The notes beneath the pieces are model-generated. The model worked only from the letters and a program-made list of their open reading frames with translations. It was not told the origin of the DNA and did not search any database. Made by a program: the position numbers and the translations under genes. Source: Luteimonas sp. YGD11-2 (GTDB lineage Bacteria; Pseudomonadota; Gammaproteobacteria; Xanthomonadales; Xanthomonadaceae). From it: a stretch of DNA of 64,000 nucleotides. The first letter of the stretch is position 1; each line of letters starts with the position of its first letter. The stretch spans positions 1 to 64,000 of the forward strand of contig NZ_CP035376.1 of NCBI RefSeq assembly GCF_004118975.1. The letters are read 5' to 3'. Below, piece after piece: positions 49,790 through 58,191 of the stretch.

Positions 49790-50209
49790 GTGAACGCCAC
49801 GATCTATCACAATCCGAACTGCGGCACCTCGCGCAACACGCTGGCACTGATCCGCCACGCCGGCATCGAGCCCACGGTCATCGAGTACCTGCGGGTTCCA
49901 CCCACACGCGAGCGTCTGATCGAGCTGATCGCGGCCGCGGGCTTGAGCGTGCGCGATGCGCTGCGGCAGAAAGGCACGCCGTACGCGGAGCTTGGGCTCG
50001 ACGATCCGACCCTGTCGGACGAGCAACTGCTCGATGCCATGTTGGCGGAGCCGATCCTGATCAACCGGCCCTTCGTGGAAACGCCGATGGGGACGCGGCT
50101 GTGCCGACCTTCGGAGGTCGTGCTCGATCTCCTGCCGCCGGTGACCCGTCCGTTCACCAAGGAGGACGGCGAGGTCGTCATCGACGAGAGCGGGCGGCGC
50201 GTTCATTGA
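49790..50209 (+). CDS. arsC: Arsenate reductase, glutaredoxin-coupled (ArsC/Spx fold)
   Basis: Second arsenate reductase of the locus, unrelated to the one at 46705. The 139-residue protein starts MNATIYHNPNCGTSRNTLAL, with the catalytic Cys12, and has IEYLRVPPTRERL and the arginine stretches RPFVETPMGTRLCRP. It lies 10 bases after arsH and is presumably co-transcribed with it. Confidence 0.93.
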   Translation: MNATIYHNPNCGTSRNTLALIRHAGIEPTVIEYLRVPPTRERLIELIAAAGLSVRDALRQKGTPYAELGLDDPTLSDEQLLDAMLAEPILINRPFVETPMGTRLCRPSEVVLDLLPPVTRPFTKEDGEVVIDESGRRVH

Positions 50210-50423
50210 CGGGTTTGAGGCCCCCACCCAACTTCGGGATCCTCCCGGTGATTATTCCCGCCACGCAGGCCTCTAGGTTGAGGCATCGAAGCAGTCCGCG
50301 CGACATGCGTGCCATGTTAAGCTCGCACACTTGCCGAAGTGATCTTCGGGCCATTTAAGTCCAATTCCTGTGATGACGCCGCCCTAAATCTCGACAAAAG
50401 AGACTGCCTGCCATGGCGGGCTG

Positions 50424-51971
50424 GTGCTGCTGTATCCCTTCACAGTGTTCCTTCGGTGTGTGCCGAAGCGTATTGGACTATCTCCCTTGAATAATCTCTC
50501 TACCCTGCGCCAGGATTGGCTCGGGAATGTTCGCGGCGATCTGATGGCCGGCGTTGTCGTCGCCCTCGCACTGATTCCCGAAGCCATCGCGTTCTCCATC
50601 ATCGCGGGTGTCGATCCAAAAGTCGGCCTCTACGCGTCCTTCTGTATCGCGGTCGTCATTTCCTTTACCGGTGGTCGGCCAGGAATGATCTCCGCAGCGA
50701 CCGGCGCAATGGCGCTACTCATGATTGGCCTCGTCAAGGAGCATGGTCTTCAGTACCTCCTTGCAGCCACGTTGCTGACCGGCGTTCTTCAGATGATTGC
50801 CGGCGCGATGAAACTCGGGTCGGTGATGCGCTTCATATCCCGGTCCGTGGTCACGGGCTTCGTCAATGCCCTCGCAATCCTGATCTTCCTTGCGCAGCTG
50901 CCGGAGCTGACGAATGTTCCCTGGACCGTGTATGCGATGACCGCTGCCGGCCTGGCCATCATTTATCTGTTCCCGCGCGTGACGAAGGCAGTTCCATCTC
51001 CTCTCGTCGCCATTGTGGTACTGACCATTGTCGCCCTCCTGCTCAAGCTCGACATCCGCACGGTCGGCGACATGGGCGAGTTACCAGACAGCCTGCCCGT
51101 ATTTTTGCTGCCGGATGTTCCGCTGAACCTCGATACGCTGAGGATTATCCTTCCCGTCTCGGCCACGCTGGCCGTCGTGGGACTGCTGGAATCACTGCTT
51201 ACCGCCAAGATCGTCGATGATCTGACTGACACGCCGAGCGATAAGAATCGAGAAGCCATGGGCCAAGGCGTTGCCAACATCGCGTCCGGTTTCATAGGCG
51301 GCATGGCGGGTTGCGCCATGATCGGCCAATCGGTCATCAACGTGAAATCGGGCGGCCGTGGCCGCCTCTCCGCCCTCACCGCAGGCGTGGTGCTGCTGAT
51401 GCTGGTGGTCTTCGCTGGCCCTTGGGTGAAACAGATTCCCATGGCGGCGCTGGTCGCAGTGATGATCATGGTGTCCATTGGTACATTCAGCTGGGGATCG
51501 CTCGCGGCACTGAAGACCAACCCCAGGACATCAAGCGTGGTGATGATTGCCACGGTCGTCGTAACGGTGTTCACCCACGACCTGGCCAAGGGTGTCCTGA
51601 CCGGCGTACTGCTGTCCGGGCTGTTTTTCGCCCGTAAGGTGGGTCAGGTGCTCCATATCGGTTCGACCTCCCACGAAGATGGCCGCGTGCGGCACTACAC
51701 CGTAACGGGACAGGTGTTCTTCGCATCGGCAGACCAGTTCATTGCTGGCTTCGATTTCCGCGAGGCGCTTGAGCGCGTACGGATCGATGTCGGTCGTGCC
51801 CACTTCTGGGATCTGAGCGCGGTGGGCGCTCTGGATACGGTCGTAGTGAAGTTCCGGCGCGAAGGCACGGAGGTGGAGATCCTGGGTCTGAATGAAGCCA
51901 GCGCGACGCTAGTGGATCGCCTGGGTGTGCACGACAAGCCCGATGCCGTTGAACGGCTCATGGGTCACTGA
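50424..51971 (+). CDS. SulP-family inorganic anion transporter
   Basis: Membrane anion transporter (sulfate, bicarbonate or similar). The 515-residue protein has the SulP transmembrane domain ([37 protein letters not shown]) and a C-terminal STAS domain (about residues 420-500, [13 protein letters not shown] and [12 protein letters not shown]). The start is uncertain; GTG at 50424 is the first in-frame codon with coding-type sequence after it. It is 11 bases upstream of the universal stress protein gene, a pairing seen in other proteobacteria. Confidence 0.88.
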   Translation: MLLYPFTVFLRCVPKRIGLSPLNNLSTLRQDWLGNVRGDLMAGVVVALALIPEAIAFSIIAGVDPKVGLYASFCIAVVISFTGGRPGMISAATGAMALLMIGLVKEHGLQYLLAATLLTGVLQMIAGAMKLGSVMRFISRSVVTGFVNALAILIFLAQLPELTNVPWTVYAMTAAGLAIIYLFPRVTKAVPSPLVAIVVLTIVALLLKLDIRTVGDMGELPDSLPVFLLPDVPLNLDTLRIILPVSATLAVVGLLESLLTAKIVDDLTDTPSDKNREAMGQGVANIASGFIGGMAGCAMIGQSVINVKSGGRGRLSALTAGVVLLMLVVFAGPWVKQIPMAALVAVMIMVSIGTFSWGSLAALKTNPRTSSVVMIATVVVTVFTHDLAKGVLTGVLLSGLFFARKVGQVLHIGSTSHEDGRVRHYTVTGQVFFASADQFIAGFDFREALERVRIDVGRAHFWDLSAVGALDTVVVKFRREGTEVEILGLNEASATLVDRLGVHDKPDAVERLMGH

Positions 51972-51982
51972 GGAGCGAACTG

Positions 51983-52876
51983 ATGTCGGAACAACTGATC
52001 GGGCAGGCGCATCTGAATATCGGCGGCAAGGTTCTTGCCGCCATCGATCCATCTGTCTACAGCGAGAGTGTGGCCCACTACGCAGCTTGGGCCGCGCGCC
52101 GGCTAGCCGCCCCCTTGGAGTATCTCCATGTACTGGATCGTCACCCGGAACACGCGGAAAGCAAGGATCTGAGTGGCAGCCTCGCTCTCGGCGCGCTGGA
52201 TGCCCTGATGAAGGAACTGGCATCGCTGGATGAATCCAAGAGCAAGCTCGCCCAGGAGCGTGGTCGACTGTTGCTCAAGCATGCGCAGGCCATCGCACAG
52301 GAGTTTCACGGTATCCAGGCCGAGACAAAGCTCCGTCACGGCGCCTTAGTTGACGCGTTGACCGAGCAGGAAGCGAGCGTCCGCCTTTTTGTCTTGGGTA
52401 AACGCGGCGAGCACGCGGATTTTGCCAAAGGGCATCTAGGGGGCCAAGTCGAGCGGGCTGTCCGTGCGGTTCACCGCCCGCTGCTCGTGGTTTCCAGAGC
52501 GTACACAGAGGTCTCCAAGATCCTGTTTGCGTTCGACGGCAGCCCGACCACACGGAAGGGCATCGAAATGGTGGCGGGCAGTCCGTTGTTCCGCGGCATG
52601 AACGTGGATGTACTTACCGTCGGCAAGGAAAGTGATGCAGCGAGCCAGGGCCTTGAATGGGCGCTGTCGACACTGACACGCGCCGGCTTGGGCAACCGCG
52701 GACTCGTGGAGGCCGGTGATCCCGAAGAGGTCATTTCACGACGGGTGAAGGAAGAGTCCGTTGACCTACTGGTAATGGGTGCTTATGGCCATTCGCGTGT
52801 AAGGCAACTGATCGTTGGCAGTACCACGACGAGCGTGCTGCGGACTTGTCGCATACCTATCCTGCTGTTGCGCTGA
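51983..52876 (+). CDS. Tandem universal stress protein
   Basis: A 297-residue protein with two UspA domains. The first (about residues 15-150) has GGKVLAAIDPSVYSESVAHY. The second (about 155-297) has ILFAFDGSPTTRKGIEM and the nucleotide-binding loop GAYGHSRVRQLIVGSTTTSVLR. It is probably co-transcribed with the SulP transporter. The likely role is in stress survival or in control of the transporter; the ligand is unknown. Confidence 0.88.
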   Translation: MSEQLIGQAHLNIGGKVLAAIDPSVYSESVAHYAAWAARRLAAPLEYLHVLDRHPEHAESKDLSGSLALGALDALMKELASLDESKSKLAQERGRLLLKHAQAIAQEFHGIQAETKLRHGALVDALTEQEASVRLFVLGKRGEHADFAKGHLGGQVERAVRAVHRPLLVVSRAYTEVSKILFAFDGSPTTRKGIEMVAGSPLFRGMNVDVLTVGKESDAASQGLEWALSTLTRAGLGNRGLVEAGDPEEVISRRVKEESVDLLVMGAYGHSRVRQLIVGSTTTSVLRTCRIPILLLR

Positions 52877-53005
52877 GCGCCTCGGTTCACGGCAAGGCCT
52901 CATAGCGATGCCGCACGGGCCGATGTGTTCGAATACATCGAGCGGTTCCACAATCCGAGGATGCGACGAAGGGTGGCCAGGCACGACCAGAAGTTCTCAA
53001 CCCTT

Positions 53006-53221
53006 TTACAACCGTCCGTGATTTCGGGGTAGAACCCCGGGTGAGTTGGGGAAGCGTTGGTCCGGCCGCAGGGTGTGGCTGGCCCGGATGAGCATGTACG
53101 CGGTATCCCTGCGTCCCACCTGTGTCCCGTCGAGCAGGTCGCCTGCCCGGCGCATGAGGGCGTCGGCCAGCTCCCCGAGCTTGATCTCGCGGTAGGGGTT
53201 GGGTGGGGTGTGGCGGGGCAT
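53006..53221 (-). CDS. Small hypothetical protein divergent from the second SRAP gene
   Basis: A 71-residue protein (MPRHTPPNPYREIKLGELAD at the start, with DALMRRAGDLLDGTQ and RRDTAYMLIRAS). It has no signal peptide or membrane helix. The gene lies 71 bases from the SRAP start, on the opposite strand. Not recognised; coding by sequence character only. Confidence 0.5.
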   Translation of the reverse strand: MPRHTPPNPYREIKLGELADALMRRAGDLLDGTQVGRRDTAYMLIRASHTLRPDQRFPNSPGVLPRNHGRL

Positions 53222-53292
53222 GGGCAGAAGCCTAGCCCTCACGGTCTCGCTGGCTGCGACGCGCTACGCTCATGCTTCGTCCGGAGGTTCCC

Positions 53293-53848
53293 ATGTGCTA
53301 TTCCTCGATGGTTCGCGCCGAACACCGGAAGTTCCAGCGCGAGACCGGGTCCAAGATGACGGTCAAGGAGTACGTCCGCCTGTACTGGCTGGACGAAGGG
53401 ATGGATCCGTACGCCCGGAGGCCGCGCACCCCTCGTGCAATGGACATTGGATTTCTCCGGGACGGACCGCCTGAGGTCGCCGACCTGATCCGGCAATGGG
53501 ACGCCCGGGAGACGGCCGCGCTTGAGGCCGAGCTGTTCGCCCAGCGCAAGCGGGTCGCGGACGGCCAGCGCGCCCTCCAGACCAAGACGACCAAGAAGGC
53601 GCAAGAGGATGTGCGGATCGGGAGCAACAAGCTCGACCAGATCAAGACACGCCTGGCGACCCTGAAGCGGACGGAGCCCAAGGACAGCGATCAGCGCATC
53701 TATCCGGGCAGCTATTGCCATGTCCTGGTGTCCGAGGGCGGCGAGCGGGTCATCCGCCCCATGCGCTACCAGTGCCGTCCGGCCGGCAAGCCGGCCTTCT
53801 ACGATCGGAAGTTCCCGGGGACCTATAACGCCCGGCGCGACAACCTAG
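53293..53848 (+). pseudogene. Second SRAP gene, 5' part, disrupted by the composite transposon
   Basis: Reads MCYSSMVRAEHRKFQRETGS, with Cys2 at the start, and continues to TYNARRDNL where the transposon interrupts. The frame then adds two spurious residues and stops. GGAGG precedes the ATG. It is a paralogue of the SRAP protein at 37154 and has the same long helical insert. Joined to the 3' part, it would give a protein of about 310 residues. Confidence 0.92.
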
Positions 53849-55001
53849 GGATGCTCTGAACAAATCCCTTCGGCGACAATAGCGCAAGGTTCGACGGGTG
53901 ACGACGATGCAGCTGAGCTTCGGGGACGCGGAACACACGGGCAAGCGCAAGAAGACGCGGCGCGAGGTCTTCCTGGCGGAGATGGAGCAGGTGGTGCCGT
54001 GGAACGCATTGCTGGCGCTGATCGCACCGCACTACCCGAAGATGGGCCAGCGCGGCCGGCAGCCGTACCCGTTGGCGACGATGCTGCGCATCCACTTCCT
54101 GCAGCAGTGGTACGCGCTGAGCGACCCGGGCATGGAAGAGGCGCTGTACGAGATGCCGGTGATGCGCCGCTTTGCCCGCCTGGGCGGGCTGGACAACATC
54201 CCGGACGAGACCACGATCCTCAACTTCCGCCGGCTGCTGGAGACGCATGATCTGGCGCGGCAGCTCCTGGAGCGCGTGAACGCGCATCTGGCGCGCAAGG
54301 GCCAGAGCCTGAAGGCGGGCACGATCGTGGATGCGACGATCATCGCGGCACCGAGTTCGACTAAGAACAGGGGCGGCGAGCGCGACCCGGAGATGCACCA
54401 GACCAAGAAGGGCAACCAGTGGCATTTCGGGATGAAGGCGCACATTGGCGTGGACGAGGAGTCGGGCCTGGTGCACCACGTGGAGTGCACGGCGGCGAAC
54501 GTGAATGACGTGACGCAGGTGCACAAGCTGCTGCACGGCAAGGAAGATACGATCTGCGGCGACAGCGGCTACACCGGCGCGGACAAGCGCGAGGAGCTGC
54601 AAGACGTGGAGGCTGCGTTCTGGATCGCGGAGAAGCCCTCGAAGTTGCGAGCGCTGAAGAACAAGCGCGAGCGCAAGTACGCCGAGCGCTGGGAGCACTT
54701 CAAGGCCAGCCTGCGGGCGAAGGTTGAGCACCCGTTCCGGGTGGTGAAGCGGCAGTTCGGTTATACCAAGGTGCGCTACCGCGGCTTGGCGAAGAACACG
54801 GCGCAGGTGCTGACGCTGTTCGCGCTGTCGAATCTGTGGATGGCGCGGCGACGTCTGTTGCTGCCGACGGGCTAAATCCGTCCGTTGGACGGGGAAACCC
54901 GTAAAAAAGCGCCAGAAATGGCGAGAAAGTGATCACATCGAGGTCGATCAGGCGCCTTGGCGCTGAAATCTAAGCATCAGCGCGCTTTGATCAGACCTTC
55001 C
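53849..55001 (+). mobile_element. IS5-family insertion sequence, copy 1
   Basis: 1,153 bp. The left terminus begins GGATGCTCTGAACAAATC. The right terminus read inward begins GGAAGGTCTGATCAAAGC, matching at 14 of 18 positions. Flanked by CTAG on the left and CTAA on the right. One transposase gene fills it. Confidence 0.92.
53898..54875 (+). CDS. IS5-family DDE transposase (copy 1)
   Basis: A 325-residue transposase. The N terminus, after a possible later ATG at 53907, reads MQLSFGDAEHTGKRKKTRRE, as in IS5-group enzymes. The DDE residues are Asp in TIVDATII, Asp in CGDSGYTG and Glu in RAKVEHPFRV. It appears intact and therefore probably active. Confidence 0.93.
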   Translation: MTTMQLSFGDAEHTGKRKKTRREVFLAEMEQVVPWNALLALIAPHYPKMGQRGRQPYPLATMLRIHFLQQWYALSDPGMEEALYEMPVMRRFARLGGLDNIPDETTILNFRRLLETHDLARQLLERVNAHLARKGQSLKAGTIVDATIIAAPSSTKNRGGERDPEMHQTKKGNQWHFGMKAHIGVDEESGLVHHVECTAANVNDVTQVHKLLHGKEDTICGDSGYTGADKREELQDVEAAFWIAEKPSKLRALKNKRERKYAERWEHFKASLRAKVEHPFRVVKRQFGYTKVRYRGLAKNTAQVLTLFALSNLWMARRRLLLPTG

Positions 55002-55060
55002 CTAACACCTGAATTAAGCCGCGCCGCGAAGCGGCGTCGGCTTGAATGAATTGTTAGGGC
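55002..55060 (-). repeat. attC: attC site 1 (short, aadA-like)
   Basis: On the minus strand it reads GCCCTAACAATTCATTCAAG..., through a GC-rich central palindrome, to CTTAATTCAGGTGTTAG. This is the layout and nearly the sequence of the attC of aadA-type cassettes. It is cut exactly at its end by IS copy 1, whose target duplication CTAA is part of the attC core. Confidence 0.9.
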
Positions 55061-55416
55061 TCATTGAACGACAGCTCTATTGACGTGTAGAAGGGTGTCG
55101 GCCATTGTCCAGCAAGGCCGGATGCCGATATTGCCTTGTGCACGCACTGGGCCAATGGTGTTTCACCCGTGCGCCAGCTCTCTGCCACCGGGCCGTCAGC
55201 ATTGAGGGAGAAAACTACGGTAAACGCCGAAAGGTCCATGCCGGGACGGCCGCACGTGACCATGGCTGATCCGAGCGCGTTGCCTTGCGCTTGCAACAGT
55301 TGAGAGCTGATCTCCTTGGGGAGGTTTGCCTCATTGTCATCAGCCAAAGCCTTGGCTTGATCGAAACCCATAGCGGCTGAAGCTAGCTGAGTTGCAAGAA
55401 GCAGTTCTATGAGCAC
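55054..55416 (-). CDS. Cassette gene A: small secreted protein
   Basis: A 120-residue protein starting at GTG 55416 behind GGAGG (MLIELLLATQLASA is a signal peptide). The mature part reads GFDQAKALADDNEANLPKEI at the start and CGRPGMDLSAFTVVFSLNAD in the middle. The two cysteines may form a disulfide. The stop codon TAA lies in the attC core, as is common in gene cassettes. The family is not recognised. Transcription is along the cassette array. Confidence 0.75.
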   Translation of the reverse strand: MLIELLLATQLASAAMGFDQAKALADDNEANLPKEISSQLLQAQGNALGSAMVTCGRPGMDLSAFTVVFSLNADGPVAESWRTGETPLAQCVHKAISASGLAGQWPTPFYTSIELSFNEP

Positions 55417-55434
55417 CGTGAACCTCCCTATGAG

Positions 55435-55546
55435 CCCTAACACTTGAGTTAAGCCGGCGTGCGTAGCGGAGCCAACAACATGGCAAGCTCTGCCTGCCAT
55501 GTTGTTGGTGTAGCGAAGCGCGTTCGGCTTGAACGAATTGTTAGAC
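55435..55546 (-). repeat. attC: attC site 2
   Basis: On the minus strand it runs from GTCTAACAATTCGTTCAAGC to CTTAACTCAAGTGTTAGGG, about 112 bases, with a central imperfect palindrome around ACATGGCA. It forms the 3' end of cassette B and abuts cassette A at the G/TTAGGG crossover point. Confidence 0.9.
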
Positions 55547-55551
55547 CACAC

Positions 55552-55920
55552 TTACGACGCTATACAAACCTCGACGCTGTCCCCAGTCGTGCCATCAGCG
55601 TTATGGCGGAAGATCGTGCCCTCAGATCCCGTGCCAGAACCCTTTGTCCACCATTCCAGTTCGCCACCAACGTAACGTGCGCCACTGCCAGAAACCGCGA
55701 TTTGCATGTTGTAGGTACTACCTTTGTACTGGACTGTAGCTGAGTCGGTTGAGGGGTAGGTTGCGGCAATGGTCTCTCCGCTCTCGCAGCGATAGCTATG
55801 CACAGCGGACGTGGAGGGTGCCACTGCCGATGCTCGGGCGTCCTCTTGCCCTTCCGGATAGCTTGCGCAAGCGGAGAGGAGGAAGATTGAAGAAATAGCG
55901 AGGGAACCGATGATTTTCAT
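55552..55920 (-). CDS. Cassette gene B: MliC-domain lysozyme-inhibitor-like lipoprotein
   Basis: A 122-residue lipoprotein (MKIIGSLAISSIFLLSACAS, lipobox LSAC). Its mature domain matches MliC: a first Cys in YRCESGETI, VQYKGSTYNMQ, SGSGARYVGGELEWWTKGSG and a last Cys near the C terminus. MliC proteins inhibit c-type lysozyme and protect Gram-negative cells. Cassette arrays often carry such surface lipoproteins. It starts 33 bases inside its cassette. Confidence 0.85.
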   Translation of the reverse strand: MKIIGSLAISSIFLLSACASYPEGQEDARASAVAPSTSAVHSYRCESGETIAATYPSTDSATVQYKGSTYNMQIAVSGSGARYVGGELEWWTKGSGTGSEGTIFRHNADGTTGDSVEVCIAS

Positions 55921-55946
55921 AAGAATCTGCGTTGATGGTGTGTGTG

Positions 55947-56058
55947 GTCTAACACCTAAGTTTAGCCGAGACGCGCAGTGGAGCCAAGCACATGGCAAGC
56001 TGTACCTGCCATGTGCTTTGCGGAACGAAGCGGCTTCGGCTTGAACGCATTGTTAGGC
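55947..56058 (-). repeat. attC: attC site 3
   Basis: On the minus strand it runs from GCCTAACAATGCGTTCAAGC to the core GGTGTTAGAC, 112 bases, closely related to attC site 2 (same ACATGGCA centre). It ends the truncated cassette C and joins cassette B. Confidence 0.9.
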
Positions 56059-56151
56059 CCCGAACCGGCGAGCCAAGGATTGAATTGCTGGCGTGGCGAT
56101 TCGCTTGGCCCAAGCTGCGGCTGACTCTAGCTGAGGAGCCAGACGAGCTAA
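56053..56151 (-). pseudogene. Cassette gene C: 3' end only, cut by IS copy 2
   Basis: The last 32 codons of a cassette gene. They begin LARLAPQLESAAAWAKRIAT and end SLARRFGA, with a TAA stop in the attC core, as for gene A. The reading frame runs into the insertion sequence, so the 5' part of this gene is lost. Confidence 0.65.
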
Positions 56152-57304
56152 GGATGCTCTGAACAAATCCCTTCGGCGACAATAGCGCAAGGTTCGACGG
56201 GTGACGACGATGCAGCTGAGCTTCGGGGACGCGGAACACACGGGCAAGCGCAAGAAGACGCGGCGCGAGGTCTTCCTGGCGGAGATGGAGCAGGTGGTGC
56301 CGTGGAACGCATTGCTGGCGCTGATCGCACCGCACTACCCGAAGATGGGCCAGCGCGGCCGGCAGCCGTACCCGTTGGCGACGATGCTGCGCATCCACTT
56401 CCTGCAGCAGTGGTACGCGCTGAGCGACCCGGGCATGGAAGAGGCGCTGTACGAGATGCCGGTGATGCGCCGCTTTGCCCGCCTGGGCGGGCTGGACAAC
56501 ATCCCGGACGAGACCACGATCCTCAACTTCCGCCGGCTGCTGGAGACGCATGATCTGGCGCGGCAGCTCCTGGAGCGCGTGAACGCGCATCTGGCGCGCA
56601 AGGGCCAGAGCCTGAAGGCGGGCACGATCGTGGATGCGACGATCATCGCGGCACCGAGTTCGACTAAGAACAGGGGCGGCGAGCGCGACCCGGAGATGCA
56701 CCAGACCAAGAAGGGCAACCAGTGGCATTTCGGGATGAAGGCGCACATTGGCGTGGACGAGGAGTCGGGCCTGGTGCACCACGTGGAGTGCACGGCGGCG
56801 AACGTGAATGACGTGACGCAGGTGCACAAGCTGCTGCACGGCAAGGAAGATACGATCTGCGGCGACAGCGGCTACACCGGCGCGGACAAGCGCGAGGAGC
56901 TGCAAGACGTGGAGGCTGCGTTCTGGATCGCGGAGAAGCCCTCGAAGTTGCGAGCGCTGAAGAACAAGCGCGAGCGCAAGTACGCCGAGCGCTGGGAGCA
57001 CTTCAAGGCCAGCCTGCGGGCGAAGGTTGAGCACCCGTTCCGGGTGGTGAAGCGGCAGTTCGGTTATACCAAGGTGCGCTACCGCGGCTTGGCGAAGAAC
57101 ACGGCGCAGGTGCTGACGCTGTTCGCGCTGTCGAATCTGTGGATGGCGCGGCGACGTCTGTTGCTGCCGACGGGCTAAATCCGTCCGTTGGACGGGGAAA
57201 CCCGTAAAAAAGCGCCAGAAATGGCGAGAAAGTGATCACATCGAGGTCGATCAGGCGCCTTGGCGCTGAAATCTAAGCATCAGCGCGCTTTGATCAGACC
57301 TTCC
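56152..57304 (+). mobile_element. IS5-family insertion sequence, copy 2
   Basis: 1,153 bp, with the same termini and same orientation as copy 1 and no difference that I can see by eye. CTAA precedes it and CTAG follows it. Apparent identity suggests recent duplication or gene conversion. Confidence 0.92.
56201..57178 (+). CDS. IS5-family DDE transposase (copy 2)
   Basis: A 325-residue transposase with the same amino-acid sequence as the copy-1 enzyme, including the three catalytic acidic residues. Either copy could mobilise the composite. Confidence 0.93.
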   Translation: MTTMQLSFGDAEHTGKRKKTRREVFLAEMEQVVPWNALLALIAPHYPKMGQRGRQPYPLATMLRIHFLQQWYALSDPGMEEALYEMPVMRRFARLGGLDNIPDETTILNFRRLLETHDLARQLLERVNAHLARKGQSLKAGTIVDATIIAAPSSTKNRGGERDPEMHQTKKGNQWHFGMKAHIGVDEESGLVHHVECTAANVNDVTQVHKLLHGKEDTICGDSGYTGADKREELQDVEAAFWIAEKPSKLRALKNKRERKYAERWEHFKASLRAKVEHPFRVVKRQFGYTKVRYRGLAKNTAQVLTLFALSNLWMARRRLLLPTG

Positions 57305-57688
57305 CTAGAGGGGTTCTGGAAGGACCAGTTCGGTTACACCCACGGCCTCATGGTCGCCGACGTGTTCTATGAGAACGTTGAAGGTCCGGACGGCAAGACC
57401 AAGATACTGGCATTCACCCCGCGCGACCGCGAGCCGATGTTGATCGCCTGCCTGTGGTCGCACTGGATCGACCCACGGGGCCAGGAACCAGATCTACTGT
57501 CATTCGCAGCCATCACCGACGAGCCCGAGCCGGAGGTCGCTGCGGCGGGCCACGATCGGACGATCATCAACATCAAGCCTGAGCACATCGACGCCTGGCT
57601 CAACCCAGACGCTGGGAACTTGACGGCGCTGTACGCGATCTTCGACGACAAGCGACATCCCTACTATGAGCACCGTGAGGCCGCATGA
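57305..57688 (+). pseudogene. Second SRAP gene, 3' part
   Basis: Resumes at the CTAG duplication with LEGFWKDQFGYTHGLMVADV and carries AFTPRDREPMLIACLWSHW and the conserved His region AAGHDRTIINIKPEH. It ends KRHPYYEHREAA, very like the intact paralogue. It has no start of its own and would need removal of the transposon to be functional. Confidence 0.92.
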
Positions 57689-57939
57689 CCATCCAAGACG
57701 CATCACAGGTTGCCGCCGAAGCTCTGAGCTTCATTGCTGCCTACGATCGCAGCAACACCTACGAAACGTTCTGGGACCACTACCTTTCGCGCTTCGGATC
57801 GATGATGCAGTCGCTACAGCAACCCGACGCAACCGACAGTCAGAAAGCCGCCCTGCGCATGATCCAAGACGCGCTGGATCCGTTCTGCGCGTCCCATGTT
57901 GGGAAACTGGACACTGACTCAATGATGGATACGCCTTGA
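57685..57939 (+). CDS. Small acidic protein coupled to the second SRAP gene
   Basis: An 84-residue soluble protein (MTIQDASQVAAEALSFIAAY, then TYETFWDHYLSRFGSMMQSL). Its ATG overlaps the SRAP stop (ATGA), so it was translated with that gene. With the SRAP gene broken its expression is uncertain. Not recognised. The 252-base stretch that follows (57940-58191) shows nothing convincing. Confidence 0.6.
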   Translation: MTIQDASQVAAEALSFIAAYDRSNTYETFWDHYLSRFGSMMQSLQQPDATDSQKAALRMIQDALDPFCASHVGKLDTDSMMDTP

Positions 57940-58191
57940 CTCCGGAAACCAGCGGCCTCCTCGACGTTGAGTCCGAACTAGCCAGCGGACTAGCCGGCAT
58001 TTCATAGTCGTACAGACGCCCGGAATGTGTCGGAAGGGCACGCCAGTCAACGGCGGCAAACGACCCTTTGCGGACATTTGCATGCAGCGACTGACGAGTT
58101 TATGGCTTGGAGCCTTCCGAGCCTCACCCGCTTCTGCGGGCCGCTCCTGCTCGTAATGCCGCTGCAGAAACCGACTGTAGGTTGTCCCTCA

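Larger units (their letters stand above)
53849..57304. mobile_element. Composite transposon: two IS5-family copies around integron gene cassettes
   Basis: A 3,456-bp insertion in the second SRAP gene. The outer edges are flanked by the 4-base target duplication CTAG (53845-53848 and 57305-57308). The two 1,153-bp insertion sequences are in the same orientation and look identical. The inner edges both carry CTAA (55002-55005 and 56148-56151). The middle 1.15 kb holds attC sites and cassette genes. Removing the element restores the SRAP frame exactly (N-L-E-G-F-W), which proves the boundaries. Confidence 0.93.
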
